Shown: piece by piece, positions 7,921 to 16,271 of the stretch
Numbering within the stretch: position 1 is the stretch's first letter
Layout: every line of letters begins with the position of its first letter
Source of the DNA: a virus
Virus record (IMG/VR): IMGVR_UViG_3300044825_000829
Coordinates: 1 to 30,621 of that record
Strand: one strand, 5' to 3'
DNA length: 30,621 nt
The notes under the pieces: model-generated
The model's database searches: none
What the model was told of the DNA's origin: nothing
What the model saw: only the letters and a program-made list of their open reading frames with translations
Translations under genes and position numbers: made by a program

Positions 7921-8661
7921 ATGAAATCAAATCACAAAGTTTCCATTGGCACTTGCGATCCCGGAATGGTTTCAGGTTCCTTCGCATTTGCCATGATGCA
8001 ATTGAGTGCAGCAAGAGCAAATCGCCTTGGTTCGCACATCCGTATCAAAGGTTCTGGTCTGCTTTCCAAGCAACGCAATCGTGTCGTCAAGCATTTTTTG
8101 GATACAACAGATTCCGACTGGCTTCTGATGATTGATTCAGATGAACAGTTGAGCATTGAGAATTTTGACAAACTGATTGAAACAGCGCATCACATCGAAA
8201 GACCTATTGTGGCCGGCCTTGTCTTTGCCGCCTTCGATGTTGGTTGGATATATCCCCAACCATTGCCAGCAATCTTCATGGAGCAGGAAGATGGTTTTCT
8301 TCCTCTTTACAAATACGACAAAAATTCAATCTTTGAGATTGATGCCGCAGGAACCGGATGTCTTTTGGTACATCGTTCCGTTCTGGAAAAAATGCGTGAA
8401 GTTGCCACAGAACATCAAGGTCAAGATTGGTGTTGGTTTTGGGATGGCGCAATCAACGGACAATGGATTGGTGAAGACCTTCTTTTTTGTAAGCGTGCAA
8501 AACAGTTGGGGTTTTCCATTTGGGCGAACACCGGCGTGGTTCTTCCGCACTTGAAGACATACTGGGTTCAAGAAGCCCATCATGATTTTTGGCAGAACAA
8601 TGTTGCACCAGCGTTGAAAGGTAGAAATGCGCAAGATTCAACTATTCAGCCTGATGCGTAA
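7921..8661 (+). CDS. Glycosyltransferase (GT-A fold), capsid-adjacent
   Basis: A 246-residue protein of the GT-A glycosyltransferase type. It begins KVSIGTCDPGMVSGSFAFAM, has the nucleotide-sugar and metal site WLLMIDSDE (DSD at 72-74), a mid-domain AAGTGCLLVHRSVLEKM, an ED pair in GEDLLFCKRAKQLGF (185-186) and a late His210 in VLPHLKTYW; this arrangement matches glycosyltransferases that often follow the capsid gene in actinobacteriophages. It probably transfers a sugar to a virion protein, most likely capsid or tail protein; the acceptor is inference. A GGGGG ribosome site lies just before the ATG. It sits behind the strong hairpin at 7857-7900. Confidence 0.8.
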   Translation: MKSNHKVSIGTCDPGMVSGSFAFAMMQLSAARANRLGSHIRIKGSGLLSKQRNRVVKHFLDTTDSDWLLMIDSDEQLSIENFDKLIETAHHIERPIVAGLVFAAFDVGWIYPQPLPAIFMEQEDGFLPLYKYDKNSIFEIDAAGTGCLLVHRSVLEKMREVATEHQGQDWCWFWDGAINGQWIGEDLLFCKRAKQLGFSIWANTGVVLPHLKTYWVQEAHHDFWQNNVAPALKGRNAQDSTIQPDA

Positions 8662-8761
8662 AATATCAAAACCGCAAGAAACAGCAAGCATTCAACCGGA
8701 ATTGGAAAAAGCAATGACCGGAAAAAAAGAAAGAAAGGTCATCAAGCGTGGCAATCACTAA
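8654..8761 (+). CDS. Possible 35-residue basic peptide
   Basis: An open frame with ATG at 8654, overlapping the end of the glycosyltransferase gene by eight bases and ending 14 bases inside the next gene. The peptide is Lys-rich (MRKISKPQETASIQPELEKA, then a KKERK-type basic tail). It fills an otherwise empty 86-base gap, but I see no good ribosome site. Possibly a real coupled small gene, possibly chance. Confidence 0.35.
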   Translation: MRKISKPQETASIQPELEKAMTGKKERKVIKRGNH

Positions 8762-9362
8762 CGGATACTGCACACTTGCAGAATTGAAGGCAGCACTTGC
8801 AATTGATACTGGTGACACAGTTGATGATGCAGCACTTGAACTTGCCATCGAAAGTTCCAGCCGAATGATTGATGATTATTGTGATCGCTTCTTCTATCAA
8901 GACGGAACTGCACAATCACCTGTTTCTCGATATTACACACCAATTGATATGTATTATGTTCAAATTGATGACATTGTAACGATCACAGAGATTGCCACCG
9001 ATGAAGACCTTTCCTTCTCTTGGGATACTGTGTGGAGTACCACAGATTTCATGGTGGAACCAATCAACAATCCACGCAAGGGTTGGCCATACAACAAACT
9101 TCTTGCAGTTGGCGCATATATTTTCACCGCTGCGTTGCCGCAAAGTCTTCGCGTGAAAGGCATTTGGGGTTGGTCAGCAATTCCCAAAGAAATCAAAACT
9201 GCGTGTTTGATACAATCTTCCAGAATGTTCTTGCGCCGCCAATCCCCATTTGGAATCGCTGGATCGCCAGAGTTGGGAACTGTCAGATTGCTTGCAAAAC
9301 TTGATGCCGATGTGGAAGCACTCATCAAGCCATTGCGCAGATTTGCCGGGATGGTCAAATGA
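8748..9362 (+). CDS. Head-tail connector (gp6-like)
   Basis: A 204-residue, mainly helical protein beginning with the pattern NGYCTLAELKAALAID...DDAALELAIESSSRMIDDYCDRFF, which matches head-tail connector proteins of the gp6/Phage_connect_1 type that dock onto the portal. The C-terminal part (KTACLIQSSRMFLRRQSPFGIAG) is also typical. The start is GTG at 8748 with an AGAAAGG site about ten bases upstream. It overlaps the next gene by four bases (ATGA), and lies at the expected head-to-tail boundary of the operon. Confidence 0.85.
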   Translation: MAITNGYCTLAELKAALAIDTGDTVDDAALELAIESSSRMIDDYCDRFFYQDGTAQSPVSRYYTPIDMYYVQIDDIVTITEIATDEDLSFSWDTVWSTTDFMVEPINNPRKGWPYNKLLAVGAYIFTAALPQSLRVKGIWGWSAIPKEIKTACLIQSSRMFLRRQSPFGIAGSPELGTVRLLAKLDADVEALIKPLRRFAGMVK

Positions 9363-9757
9363 TTCCTTCACAAGTTCGTGATGGATTGAAGACAAGACTT
9401 CAAACAATTTCTGGACTGCGTTGCTATGACCTAGTACCAGATCAAGTGAACCCACCAGCAGCAGTTGTGGGGCAATTAGATTTCACATTCGACATTGACA
9501 ATGCGCGAGGGTTAGACCAAGCGAATGTTGATGTCATTGTGATTGTTCAGCGATTTTCGGAACGCGCTGGTCAGAATCGGCTTGATGCATATCTTGCCGG
9601 TTCCGGCGTGGGTTCGATAAAAGCAGCAATTGAAGGTGACAGAACTTTGGGTGGCGCATGCCAAACATTGCGTGTCACCGCAGCGGAATCTGGGTCGTAT
9701 GAATCCAATGGAAACATCTTCATCAGTTACCGATACCGAATCACAATCTACGGATAA
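9359..9757 (+). CDS. Tail terminator protein
   Basis: A 132-residue alpha/beta protein. The opening PSQVRDGLKTRLQTISGLRCYDLVPDQVNPPAAVVG is typical of the tail terminator (gpU-like) proteins of actinobacteriophages, which cap the tail tube and join it to the head. The middle (VDVIVIVQRFSERAGQNRLDAYLAG) and the final beta strand (ISYRYRITIYG) agree. It sits between the connector and the major tail protein, as expected, with ATGA overlap to the gene before. A tail-completion protein of another class is the main alternative. Confidence 0.75.
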   Translation: MIPSQVRDGLKTRLQTISGLRCYDLVPDQVNPPAAVVGQLDFTFDIDNARGLDQANVDVIVIVQRFSERAGQNRLDAYLAGSGVGSIKAAIEGDRTLGGACQTLRVTAAESGSYESNGNIFISYRYRITIYG

Positions 9758-9772
9758 GCCGGAAGGAAAGAA

Positions 9773-10183
9773 ATGGCAAGAATCGTTCTCACCGATGTGC
9801 AGGTTCTCATCAACACATCAACAGACATCTCTGACCATGTTGCTTCAGTAACTCTGAACAGCACAGTCAATGAAGTTCAAACAACCGCTATGGGAAACAC
9901 CGCAATCACCCGCGTTGGTGGCCTTCTCGACAATAGCGTGACACTTGAATTTCATCAGGATTTCGCAACAAGCAGCATTGAATCAATCATCTATCCTTTG
10001 ATTGGTACAGTTACAACAATGAAAATCAAGCCAACATCATCTGCAACAAGCGCTGGAAATCCGCAATACATATTTTCCGCGCTGTGTTCAGAGTGGTCAC
10101 CAATTTCCGGCGCTGTCGGTGAATTGAGTACGGCATCCGTAACTTGGCCAATCAGCGGAACAATTACAAAAACAACCGCGTAA
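9773..10183 (+). CDS. Major tail protein
   Basis: A 136-residue, all-beta protein: MARIVLTDVQVLINTSTDIS, then SDHVASVTLN, TTAMGNTAITRVGGLLDNSVTLEFHQDF and SASVTWPISGT-like ending. The pattern is that of the compact tail-tube subunit common in siphophages, with the expected place just before the tail assembly chaperones. GGAAGGAAAG immediately upstream is the best ribosome site in the neighbourhood, consistent with high expression. The tube subunit polymerises around the tape measure. Confidence 0.85.
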   Translation: MARIVLTDVQVLINTSTDISDHVASVTLNSTVNEVQTTAMGNTAITRVGGLLDNSVTLEFHQDFATSSIESIIYPLIGTVTTMKIKPTSSATSAGNPQYIFSALCSEWSPISGAVGELSTASVTWPISGTITKTTA

Positions 10184-10205
10184 CAAATAGAAATGGGGGG
10201 TCATC

Positions 10206-10478
10206 ATGGATGGCTTACAAATTCAAGTGAACCGAAAGACCAAAAGCGATTCCTATCCTCTAAGCCCAAGGGTGATTGTGGCTTGCGAACAAAAGTTCGG
10301 AATGGGGATAGGAAAAGCCCTTGAAAGTCAGCGCATGGAAATCTTGTATTTCCTTGCTTATGAAGCAGTAAAGCGAAGCGGTGAAGTTCTCAAACCTTAT
10401 GGTGATGAATTTCTTGATTCGCTTGTTTCTGTGGAGTTGATCTCTGACGATTCTTTCGAATCCACCGCGAAAGCCTAA
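10206..10478 (+). CDS. Tail assembly chaperone, short form
   Basis: A 90-residue protein located between the major tail protein and the tape measure, the usual place for the gpG-like tail assembly chaperone. It contains a helical core (VIVACEQKFGMGIGKALE, MEILYFLAYEAVKRSG) and an acidic C-terminus (VSVELISDDSFES). A GGGGGG ribosome site precedes the ATG. An open frame in the -1 register (10448-10606) overlaps its end without its own ATG, so a fraction of ribosomes probably shift to make the longer form needed for tail assembly. Confidence 0.8.
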   Translation: MDGLQIQVNRKTKSDSYPLSPRVIVACEQKFGMGIGKALESQRMEILYFLAYEAVKRSGEVLKPYGDEFLDSLVSVELISDDSFESTAKA

Positions 10479-10606
10479 CATTTACGATTGCGGCAATCGC
10501 GGCTGAAACAGGAATTGATCCGGTGTCACTATTAGATGCACCACCGGGAATTTTTGAAGCAATCGTGGCATATTTGAAAGACAGAGCGAGAAGGCAAGGT
10601 GGCTGA
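10448..10606 (+). CDS. Tail assembly chaperone, frameshift extension
   Basis: This -1 frame is open from 10448, right after a stop at 10445-10447, to the TGA at 10604-10606. It encodes a conserved-looking domain, LTFTIAAIAAETGIDPVSLL, followed by DAPPGIFEAIVAYLKDRARR, which resembles the gpT-like half of phage tail chaperone fusions. There is no ATG or TTG start in a sensible place (only a GTG far into the domain), so it is best read as the C-terminal part of a fusion with the 10206 gene. The shift must occur in the 30-base overlap 10448-10478. The next gene starts on this stop (TGATG). Confidence 0.75.
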   Translation, partial: RFFRIHRESLTFTIAAIAAETGIDPVSLLDAPPGIFEAIVAYLKDRARRQGG

Positions 10607-11175
10607 TGGCAGCAGATGGATTGCACGCAACAGTCACAGTCGAAGGTTTTGCGAAGACAATCGCTGAACTCAAAAAATTCGATGCAAAAGCCTATCGCCG
10701 CATGAATTCATCCATCCGGCAAGAAATGGGTGTGCTGGAACAAACCGCCAAAGGATTCATTTCCAACGCTGGAAGAAGTTATCGGGGAACACCTCTCAGC
10801 GGTTGGCGGGATGTTCCAGCACGCAATGGAAGGGTTCGTGGTGGTGCTGGTTGGCCAGCATGGAATGAGGGTGAGATCAAGGCTGGCATTTCACGCACAA
10901 CCGCACAAGGTCGTGTTGATGCAAACTATCGAACCAACTTGTATGGTTTGAAAAATAAATCAGCAGCGGGTGTCATCTTTGAAATTGCTGGTCGAAACAA
11001 TAAACTTTCGCCATTCAATCAAAAGATTTCTAATATGTTCCGCGCATCGCGGCGTGTTGTTTGGCGTGCTGTGTGGGAAGACCGGGGCGACATACAACGC
11101 AAGATTGTCAAAATTATGCAGGATACAATCAAAGAAACAAACCAAGGATTGCGTGGGTTCAAAATAGATGGCTAA
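10606..11175 (+). CDS. HK97 gp10-like protein
   Basis: A 189-residue protein: VTVEGFAKTIAELKKFDAKAYRRMNSSIRQEMGVLEQTAKGF (core parts) is the helical opening typical of HK97_gp10-like proteins, which act in head-tail joining or tail completion. The middle is rich in Gly/Arg (RGTPLSGW, GRVRGGAGWPAW) and the end is helical and basic. Unusually it comes after the chaperones rather than between the connector and the major tail protein; this order is seen in some actinobacteriophages and may point to a minor tail role. TGATG coupling links it to the chaperone frame; it overlaps the tape measure start by eight bases. Confidence 0.65.
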   Translation: MAADGLHATVTVEGFAKTIAELKKFDAKAYRRMNSSIRQEMGVLEQTAKGFISNAGRSYRGTPLSGWRDVPARNGRVRGGAGWPAWNEGEIKAGISRTTAQGRVDANYRTNLYGLKNKSAAGVIFEIAGRNNKLSPFNQKISNMFRASRRVVWRAVWEDRGDIQRKIVKIMQDTIKETNQGLRGFKIDG

Positions 11176-13291
11176 TGTCGGCGCAGTAATTGCACGAATC
11201 ATCACCCAATACAGCGACAAAGGAAGCAAGGCTGCACAACGGGATGCAAGGAAACTTGAAAAAAGTTTTGAAACATTTTCCAAGCGTGCCAAACTTGCAT
11301 TTGCTGGCGCTGCTGCCGGTGCTGGTTATTTCGCGCAACGATTAGCCAAAGAAGGCGTGCGGGCTGCCGCCGAAGAAGATCGTGCGCTCGCATCACTAGG
11401 TCGAACACTTGAAAATGTCGGTCAAGCATTCGCCATCCCACAGGTGAATGAATTCATTTCTGCACAACAAGCCGCACTTGGCGTTTCTGAAGACCAATTG
11501 CGACCAGCATTTCAACGCCTTGTCACAGTTCTTGGCGATGCTGGATTGGCGCAGGAACAACTTTCTCTTGCTCTTGATGTCAGCGCCGGAACAGGAAAAT
11601 CACTTGACCAAGTAGTGATGGCGTTATCTCGCGCATATTCAGGAAACACCGCTGGCCTTTCTCGACTTGGTGCAGGATTAGACAAAACACTTTTGAAGTC
11701 TGGTGATTTGGTTGCCATCACCGGCGAACTCAACAAGAAATTTGGTGGTCAGGCGGCAGTTGCCGCTGCATCCTTCGGTGGATCACTCAACAAAATCAAG
11801 ATTGCAGCAGATGAAGCCAAGGAATCCATCGGTCAAGCAATCATCAATGCCATCATTGGTCAAGGTGGAGATGCGCAAAATCAAGTTGAGGGATTGACTA
11901 GGGGCATCGCTCAATTTGGTGACATGGTTGCCACCGCATTCACTTTTGTGATTCCTCTTGTCAAAGAATTCTTTGGATTCCTCAAAAAAATCTTCACCAC
12001 GCTCAACAATATGCGACCAGTCATCAGCGCAGTTGCCGGTCTATTGGCAGGAATTTTTGTCGCTGGAAAAGTGATTGCTTTTGTTTCAGCCTTGCAAAAA
12101 GTTGTGAAGGTAATGAAGGCAATCCGTTCTGCTGGATTGGCAGCGAGCGTTGCCACAGCATTTGCAACTGGTGGTGTCAGCGTTGCTGCCGGTGCTGCTG
12201 GCGCTGCGGCGGCTGTGGCTGCGATGGGTCTTTCCATTACTGCTGCAAATAAATTGTTCAATGGATTGGACAAGGCATCGGCTAAGGTCGCAAAAAATAG
12301 CAAAGCAACCAGCACCGAAACTGGTGGAGTTCTCAAACCAACCAAAACGCTTGCTGACCTTTACAAAGATATTGAAACAAAAAGCGGAAAGACTGCTGCA
12401 AATGCTAAGGCACTCACCGCTGAACAAAAGACCCAAGCCGCAGTTTTGAAGTTTGCACAAAGCGCAGGGATTGATCCAACAAAAGATTTTGAAACTGTCA
12501 ATCTTTTTGCTGCCGCCGTTCGTAAGGTCGGCGCAGATGCTACTGAGGAACAAAAGAAAACCGCGCTTGTTGCGTTACAAACAGCAGGAAATACTGCACA
12601 GGAATCGGTCAGTCTTCTAGCATCTGCAATTCGTGAAGTGACCAACAAAACTGTTGGCAGTTTTGGTGATGCTGCTAGTGCTGCCGCTGCTTACAATGAA
12701 GCCATCAAAGCCGGCATTCAATCAATGGTGGATGCAGGAATCACCGATGTTGATTTGCTGAAGACAGCATTTGGATCGCTGAACACAGAGTTGTTGAATT
12801 ACATTGGAAATCTTACGGCAGCCAAAAATGCCGAACTTACCGGAACCGGCGGTGGCAAGGTCGCCACAACTGGCGCACCGACAGCGCCAAGCGCCTCTCA
12901 ACAAGCAAGAGCAGCATTCGATGCAGCAGTTATTGTTGGCGATGCTGTTGCAAAGATTCCCGTTGGAACCACCGCAGCCGAAATCAAGGTTGGTCAAACT
13001 GCTGTGAACAAGGCGATGGACAATCTTTTGGAGCAAGGCCGAAACATTTTGAGTTCAATCACTGGTGGCAAGTACGGAACACCAATCCCAAGCGCAGCGC
13101 CACCACCATCCATGCCATCAACATACATTCCGGTTGCAGGTGTTTCGCAGACAATGGCTTCAAATGCACCACAAATCAACATCAATGCGCCTGTTTATGG
13201 CATCGCTGACTTGCAACGATTGATTATTGATTCAGTCAATCAAGCACAGAAGAACGGAACAACGACAGTTCTTCCGAACGGCGGGCGCTAA
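11168..13291 (+). CDS. Tape measure protein
   Basis: The longest gene, 707 residues, setting tail length. At about 1.5 angstrom per residue this predicts a tail near 105 nm (a rule of thumb). Residues 1-50 are basic and helical (SKAAQRDARKLEKSFETFSKRAKLA); residues about 50-240 form the conserved TMP-type region (RALASLGRTLENVG, ALDVSAGTGKSLDQVVMALSRAYSG); hydrophobic segments lie at about 248-275, 285-309 and 325-360, as in other tape measure proteins that enter the host membrane. A long Ala-rich helical part follows, then a Pro-rich hinge and a conserved tail (QININAPVYGIADLQRLI). No lysozyme or peptidase motif is apparent. Confidence 0.95.
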   Translation: MANVGAVIARIITQYSDKGSKAAQRDARKLEKSFETFSKRAKLAFAGAAAGAGYFAQRLAKEGVRAAAEEDRALASLGRTLENVGQAFAIPQVNEFISAQQAALGVSEDQLRPAFQRLVTVLGDAGLAQEQLSLALDVSAGTGKSLDQVVMALSRAYSGNTAGLSRLGAGLDKTLLKSGDLVAITGELNKKFGGQAAVAAASFGGSLNKIKIAADEAKESIGQAIINAIIGQGGDAQNQVEGLTRGIAQFGDMVATAFTFVIPLVKEFFGFLKKIFTTLNNMRPVISAVAGLLAGIFVAGKVIAFVSALQKVVKVMKAIRSAGLAASVATAFATGGVSVAAGAAGAAAAVAAMGLSITAANKLFNGLDKASAKVAKNSKATSTETGGVLKPTKTLADLYKDIETKSGKTAANAKALTAEQKTQAAVLKFAQSAGIDPTKDFETVNLFAAAVRKVGADATEEQKKTALVALQTAGNTAQESVSLLASAIREVTNKTVGSFGDAASAAAAYNEAIKAGIQSMVDAGITDVDLLKTAFGSLNTELLNYIGNLTAAKNAELTGTGGGKVATTGAPTAPSASQQARAAFDAAVIVGDAVAKIPVGTTAAEIKVGQTAVNKAMDNLLEQGRNILSSITGGKYGTPIPSAAPPPSMPSTYIPVAGVSQTMASNAPQININAPVYGIADLQRLIIDSVNQAQKNGTTTVLPNGGR

Positions 13292-14538
13292 TGGCAACAC
13301 CGGCAACCCTTGGTGTGGAAATAAACTTCTCCAATGGCGCATCCTTCGGAACTGTTCTTTTGCTTGATGACCCATCAACACCATTGGACACCGGCGTTCT
13401 TGGTGATGCTGTAACTGTGATTGCTGATGTTTCCAATCAAACGCAATCAGTTCAAATTCGGCGCGGATACAATCGCATTGCTGACAACTTCAGCACTGGA
13501 ACTGCAAGCGTGGTCATCATTGATGCCACAGGTGACTTCAACCCCGACAACACTTCATCGCCCTATTATGGACTTTTGACACCCTTGCGAAAAATTCGCA
13601 TTTCTGGAACTTACAATTCAACAAAGTATTATGTATTCAGCGGATACATTCAGTCATTCCGGTATCAAGCACCAAACGGAACAGAACTTGCCCGCGTGTT
13701 CATTGATGCGGTGGATGGTCAAGCACTCTTGAATCTTTCGACTGTCACAACAATTGCCAGTTCAGGTGTTCAAGATAGTGGAACGCGCATCAATCGAATT
13801 CTTGATGCAATCGGCTGGCCATCATCCATGCGTGAGATTCAAACGGGCGCAAGCACACTTCAGGCTGATCCCGGCGGGAACCGGAGCGCCCTTGATGCCA
13901 TCCTCACAGTTGATGACAGCGAATTGGGCGCATTCTATTTTGATGAATTAGGTCAAGCCACCTTCATCAATCGCACCAACCTTTCCACAGCAATCACTGG
14001 CGTTCCCACCATTTTCACCGATGATGGATTAGGAACAGATATTGCATATCAGGATGTTCAATTCAATCTTGATGACACCCAGTTGGTGAATTATGTATCG
14101 GTACAACGGGTCAATGGAACTGCGCAGATTGCTTTCGACCAAACATCCATTGATGCATATTTCCAGCGAACACGACTTCGCCAAAATCTTTTGATGCAGA
14201 CGGATGAAGAAGCGTTCGACCAAGCAAACACTTTCTTGTTCAGTCGCAAGGATTCAGAGATGCGCGTGGATGCAATCGTTCTGGATTGTTCGGACAACAC
14301 CGAAACAGAGCGCATCCAAGCAGCACTTTCCATTGATTTCTTTGCACCAATTCAAGTCACCCGCGAACTTCCCGGCGGGGCAGTCACACGCAAATTGCTG
14401 GTGCAGGGAATCCAGCACAACATCACGCAATTCTCATGGGTGACGACCCTTGAAACTGCACTTCCGCAGATTTCGAATGTCTTCATCTTGGATTCTCCCG
14501 ACTATGGCGTTCTTGACCAAAACGCTCTGTCGTACTGA
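13291..14538 (+). CDS. Minor tail protein / tail hub
   Basis: A 415-residue, mainly beta protein directly after the tape measure, the position of the distal tail or hub protein. Segments such as VQIRRGYNRIADNFSTGTASVVIIDATGDFNPDN, YYGLLTPLRKIRI and the mid-region QTDEEAFDQANTFLFSRK are typical of minor tail proteins in which an N-terminal tube-like domain precedes a hub domain. No enzymatic motif is seen. The start ATG overlaps the tape measure stop (TAATG). A distal tail/Tal-like fusion is a fair reading; the exact structural slot is inference. Confidence 0.75.
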   Translation: MATPATLGVEINFSNGASFGTVLLLDDPSTPLDTGVLGDAVTVIADVSNQTQSVQIRRGYNRIADNFSTGTASVVIIDATGDFNPDNTSSPYYGLLTPLRKIRISGTYNSTKYYVFSGYIQSFRYQAPNGTELARVFIDAVDGQALLNLSTVTTIASSGVQDSGTRINRILDAIGWPSSMREIQTGASTLQADPGGNRSALDAILTVDDSELGAFYFDELGQATFINRTNLSTAITGVPTIFTDDGLGTDIAYQDVQFNLDDTQLVNYVSVQRVNGTAQIAFDQTSIDAYFQRTRLRQNLLMQTDEEAFDQANTFLFSRKDSEMRVDAIVLDCSDNTETERIQAALSIDFFAPIQVTRELPGGAVTRKLLVQGIQHNITQFSWVTTLETALPQISNVFILDSPDYGVLDQNALSY

Positions 14539-14544
14539 TTCGGC

Positions 14545-14550
14545 TACAAT
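14545..14550 (+). promoter_or_regulatory. Candidate -10 box upstream of fibre gene
   Basis: TACAAT within GGCTACAATT, seven bases after the hub stop and 26 bases before the fibre ATG. A similar GCTACAATT occurs at 29501-29509. I see no convincing -35 box at 16-18 bases, so this would be a weak promoter; it could raise fibre gene expression late. Confidence 0.35.
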
Positions 14551-14575
14551 TCTCACAAGATAAGGAAGAAGGAAC

Positions 14576-15820
14576 ATGGCAGCACCACTTGGCTACAAAG
14601 ATTTTGTTGCGGGCGATCCGCTAACAGCCGCACAGGTTGATGGTTATCTCATGGCGCAATCCGTCATGACATTTGCAAGTTCAGCAGCAAGAACTTCAGC
14701 ATATCCATCACCAAGCGAAGGAAATCTTTCCTATCTTGCAGACACCAATTCATTTGAAATTTATGATGGGGCAGCATGGGTTGCCTATGGATCGGGCGAC
14801 ATCACAGGTGTGACTGCCGGAACTGGAATTTCTGGTGGGGGAACATCTGGTGCAGTAACAATCACAAATTCAATGGCAACCGCTATTGATGCAAAAGGTG
14901 ATTTGATTGTTGGAACTGGCGCAGATGCTTTCAGCAGATTGGCTGTTGGAACGAATGGTCAAGTTTTGAAGGCAGATTCTTCAACTGCAACAGGATTGGT
15001 TTGGGGAACAGATGGTGGTGCTGGCAATCTTGCATCACAAGATTTCACATCTTCTGGAACATGGACAAAACCTAGTGGTGTCACCAAAGCATTGGTTTTG
15101 CTTGTTGGCGGTGGCGGTGCTGGTGGCGGTAGTGCTTCGGGTTCAAGAATTGCTGGCGGTGGCGGCGGCGGTGGAATTGTAAAATTTGAAATTGTTGATG
15201 TTTCTGCTGTTTCAACTGTTTCTGTCACAATTGGTTCAGGTGGAACTGGTGGAACAACCTATCCAGCCGCAGATGGTGGAGATTCTACCTTTGGCGCTTT
15301 ATTGACTGCTAAAGGTGGCAAAGGTGCATACAGAAGCACAGGAACAGTTGCCGACCAAAATGCTGGTGCATATTCATCAGATGGAACCTATGTTGGAAGT
15401 GGCGGCGGTGGTGGTTCAGGTGGAGCCGGTCAAGATGCAAATTTTGGCATAAATTCTTCAACATTTTCTGCCGGGTATCAAGAAAAATACGGAGTGGCAA
15501 CTGGCATTGGAAATTCCGCAGGTAGTAGTTGGAAATTCACATCCACATCAAATGCAACCCTATACAACAACGGGGGCAATGGGGGTGCTGGCTCATTGGG
15601 CTATGGCGGCGGCGGTGGTGGTGCAACTAACAACAACAATGGCGCTGGATTTGGCGGGGCTGGTTCTTCTGGCGGCGGATATGGTGGAACTACTGGAACA
15701 AATGGTGGGAACGCCAATGCTAATTCAGGAAGCGGTGGTGGCGGTGCTGGTGGCGATACTGTCGCACGAACTGGCGGCAATGGTGGTTCAGGTTTTTGTC
15801 GTGTGATTTGGAGTGCATAA
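14576..15820 (+). CDS. Glycine-rich tail fibre / adhesin
   Basis: A 414-residue probable receptor-binding protein. Residues 1-80 (GYKDFVAGDPLTAAQVDGYL, EGNLSYLADTNSFEIYDGAAW) form a virion-attachment region, followed by a repeat often seen in fibres (KGDLIVGTGADAFSRLAVGTN). Residues about 165-414 are extremely Gly-rich (VLLVGGGGAGGG, GYGGGGGG, GGYGGTTGTNGGN) and end GGSGFCRVIWSA. This is the glycine-rich domain family whose known members pack polyglycine-II helices, as in the adhesins of T-even-like phage S16. It probably decides host range. The GAAGGAAG ribosome site is strong. Confidence 0.8.
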   Translation: MAAPLGYKDFVAGDPLTAAQVDGYLMAQSVMTFASSAARTSAYPSPSEGNLSYLADTNSFEIYDGAAWVAYGSGDITGVTAGTGISGGGTSGAVTITNSMATAIDAKGDLIVGTGADAFSRLAVGTNGQVLKADSSTATGLVWGTDGGAGNLASQDFTSSGTWTKPSGVTKALVLLVGGGGAGGGSASGSRIAGGGGGGGIVKFEIVDVSAVSTVSVTIGSGGTGGTTYPAADGGDSTFGALLTAKGGKGAYRSTGTVADQNAGAYSSDGTYVGSGGGGGSGGAGQDANFGINSSTFSAGYQEKYGVATGIGNSAGSSWKFTSTSNATLYNNGGNGGAGSLGYGGGGGGATNNNNGAGFGGAGSSGGGYGGTTGTNGGNANANSGSGGGGAGGDTVARTGGNGGSGFCRVIWSA

Positions 15821-15822
15821 AA

Positions 15823-16146
15823 ATGGCAAAATATGCAATTATTGAAAATGGATTTGTAAAAAATATCATCGAAGCAAATGAAGAATTTGTTCAAAATTTT
15901 GATGGTGTTATTGTTGAAGAAAATGAAAAAACTGGAATTGCTTTCATCGGTGGAAAATATGAAAAACAAAAATTTTCACCCAAAGAAATGACACAAGAAG
16001 AAATTGAAGAACATGAAAAACATCTTCAAAAAGTTGCACAAATGGAAGCACAAATTCTTGAAGAAGAAAAAGCGAAAGCATCGGCGCTGGCAAAGTTGGC
16101 TGCACTTGGTTTGACCGCAGAAGAAGCGGCAGCCATCGCCGGCTGA
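15823..16146 (+). CDS. Fibre-associated coiled-coil protein
   Basis: A 107-residue protein beginning MAKYAIIENGFVKNIIEANE, a pattern of short proteins encoded after tail fibre genes. Residues 1-55 are predicted beta/turn, 55-95 a long charged helix likely to form a coiled coil (EEIEEHEKHLQKVAQMEAQI), and the end is LAALGLTAEEAAAIAG, a motif that recurs at the C-terminus of phage tail accessory proteins. It starts three bases after the fibre stop. It may be a fibre chaperone or virion part. An in-frame start at 15796 lies inside the fibre gene and is less likely. Its base composition is more A-rich than that of its neighbours. Confidence 0.7.
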   Translation: MAKYAIIENGFVKNIIEANEEFVQNFDGVIVEENEKTGIAFIGGKYEKQKFSPKEMTQEEIEEHEKHLQKVAQMEAQILEEEKAKASALAKLAALGLTAEEAAAIAG

Positions 16147-16271
16147 TGTCGGTTCTCACCGGGGATTGCACCACCGAATCCATTCCCACTTGGGAAGATT
16201 ACGCCGACCCCCTAGGAGATGACAGATGGCACAAGCCGGACAGGTCACAATCACCACCACAGCAACCTTGA
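16146..16271 (+). CDS. Possible 41-residue peptide
   Basis: An ATG at 16146 overlaps the previous stop (TGATG) and opens a frame encoding MSVLTGDCTTESIPTWEDYA and a Pro/Gln-rich tail. It ends 46 bases inside the next gene. The TGATG coupling and ordered-looking sequence favour it; the lack of a Shine-Dalgarno site and the long overlap count against it. Confidence 0.35.
   Translation: MSVLTGDCTTESIPTWEDYADPLGDDRWHKPDRSQSPPQQP

Noticed and set aside
11911-12648. Minus-strand frames opposite the tape measure gene
   Set aside because: Ala-rich coding on the + strand leaves long open complements; no ribosome sites or motifs, and every supported gene is on the + strand.
14959-15969. Long Pro-rich minus-strand frames opposite the fibre gene
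   Set aside because: They are the complement of the Gly-rich repeat; no start signals or sensible protein features.
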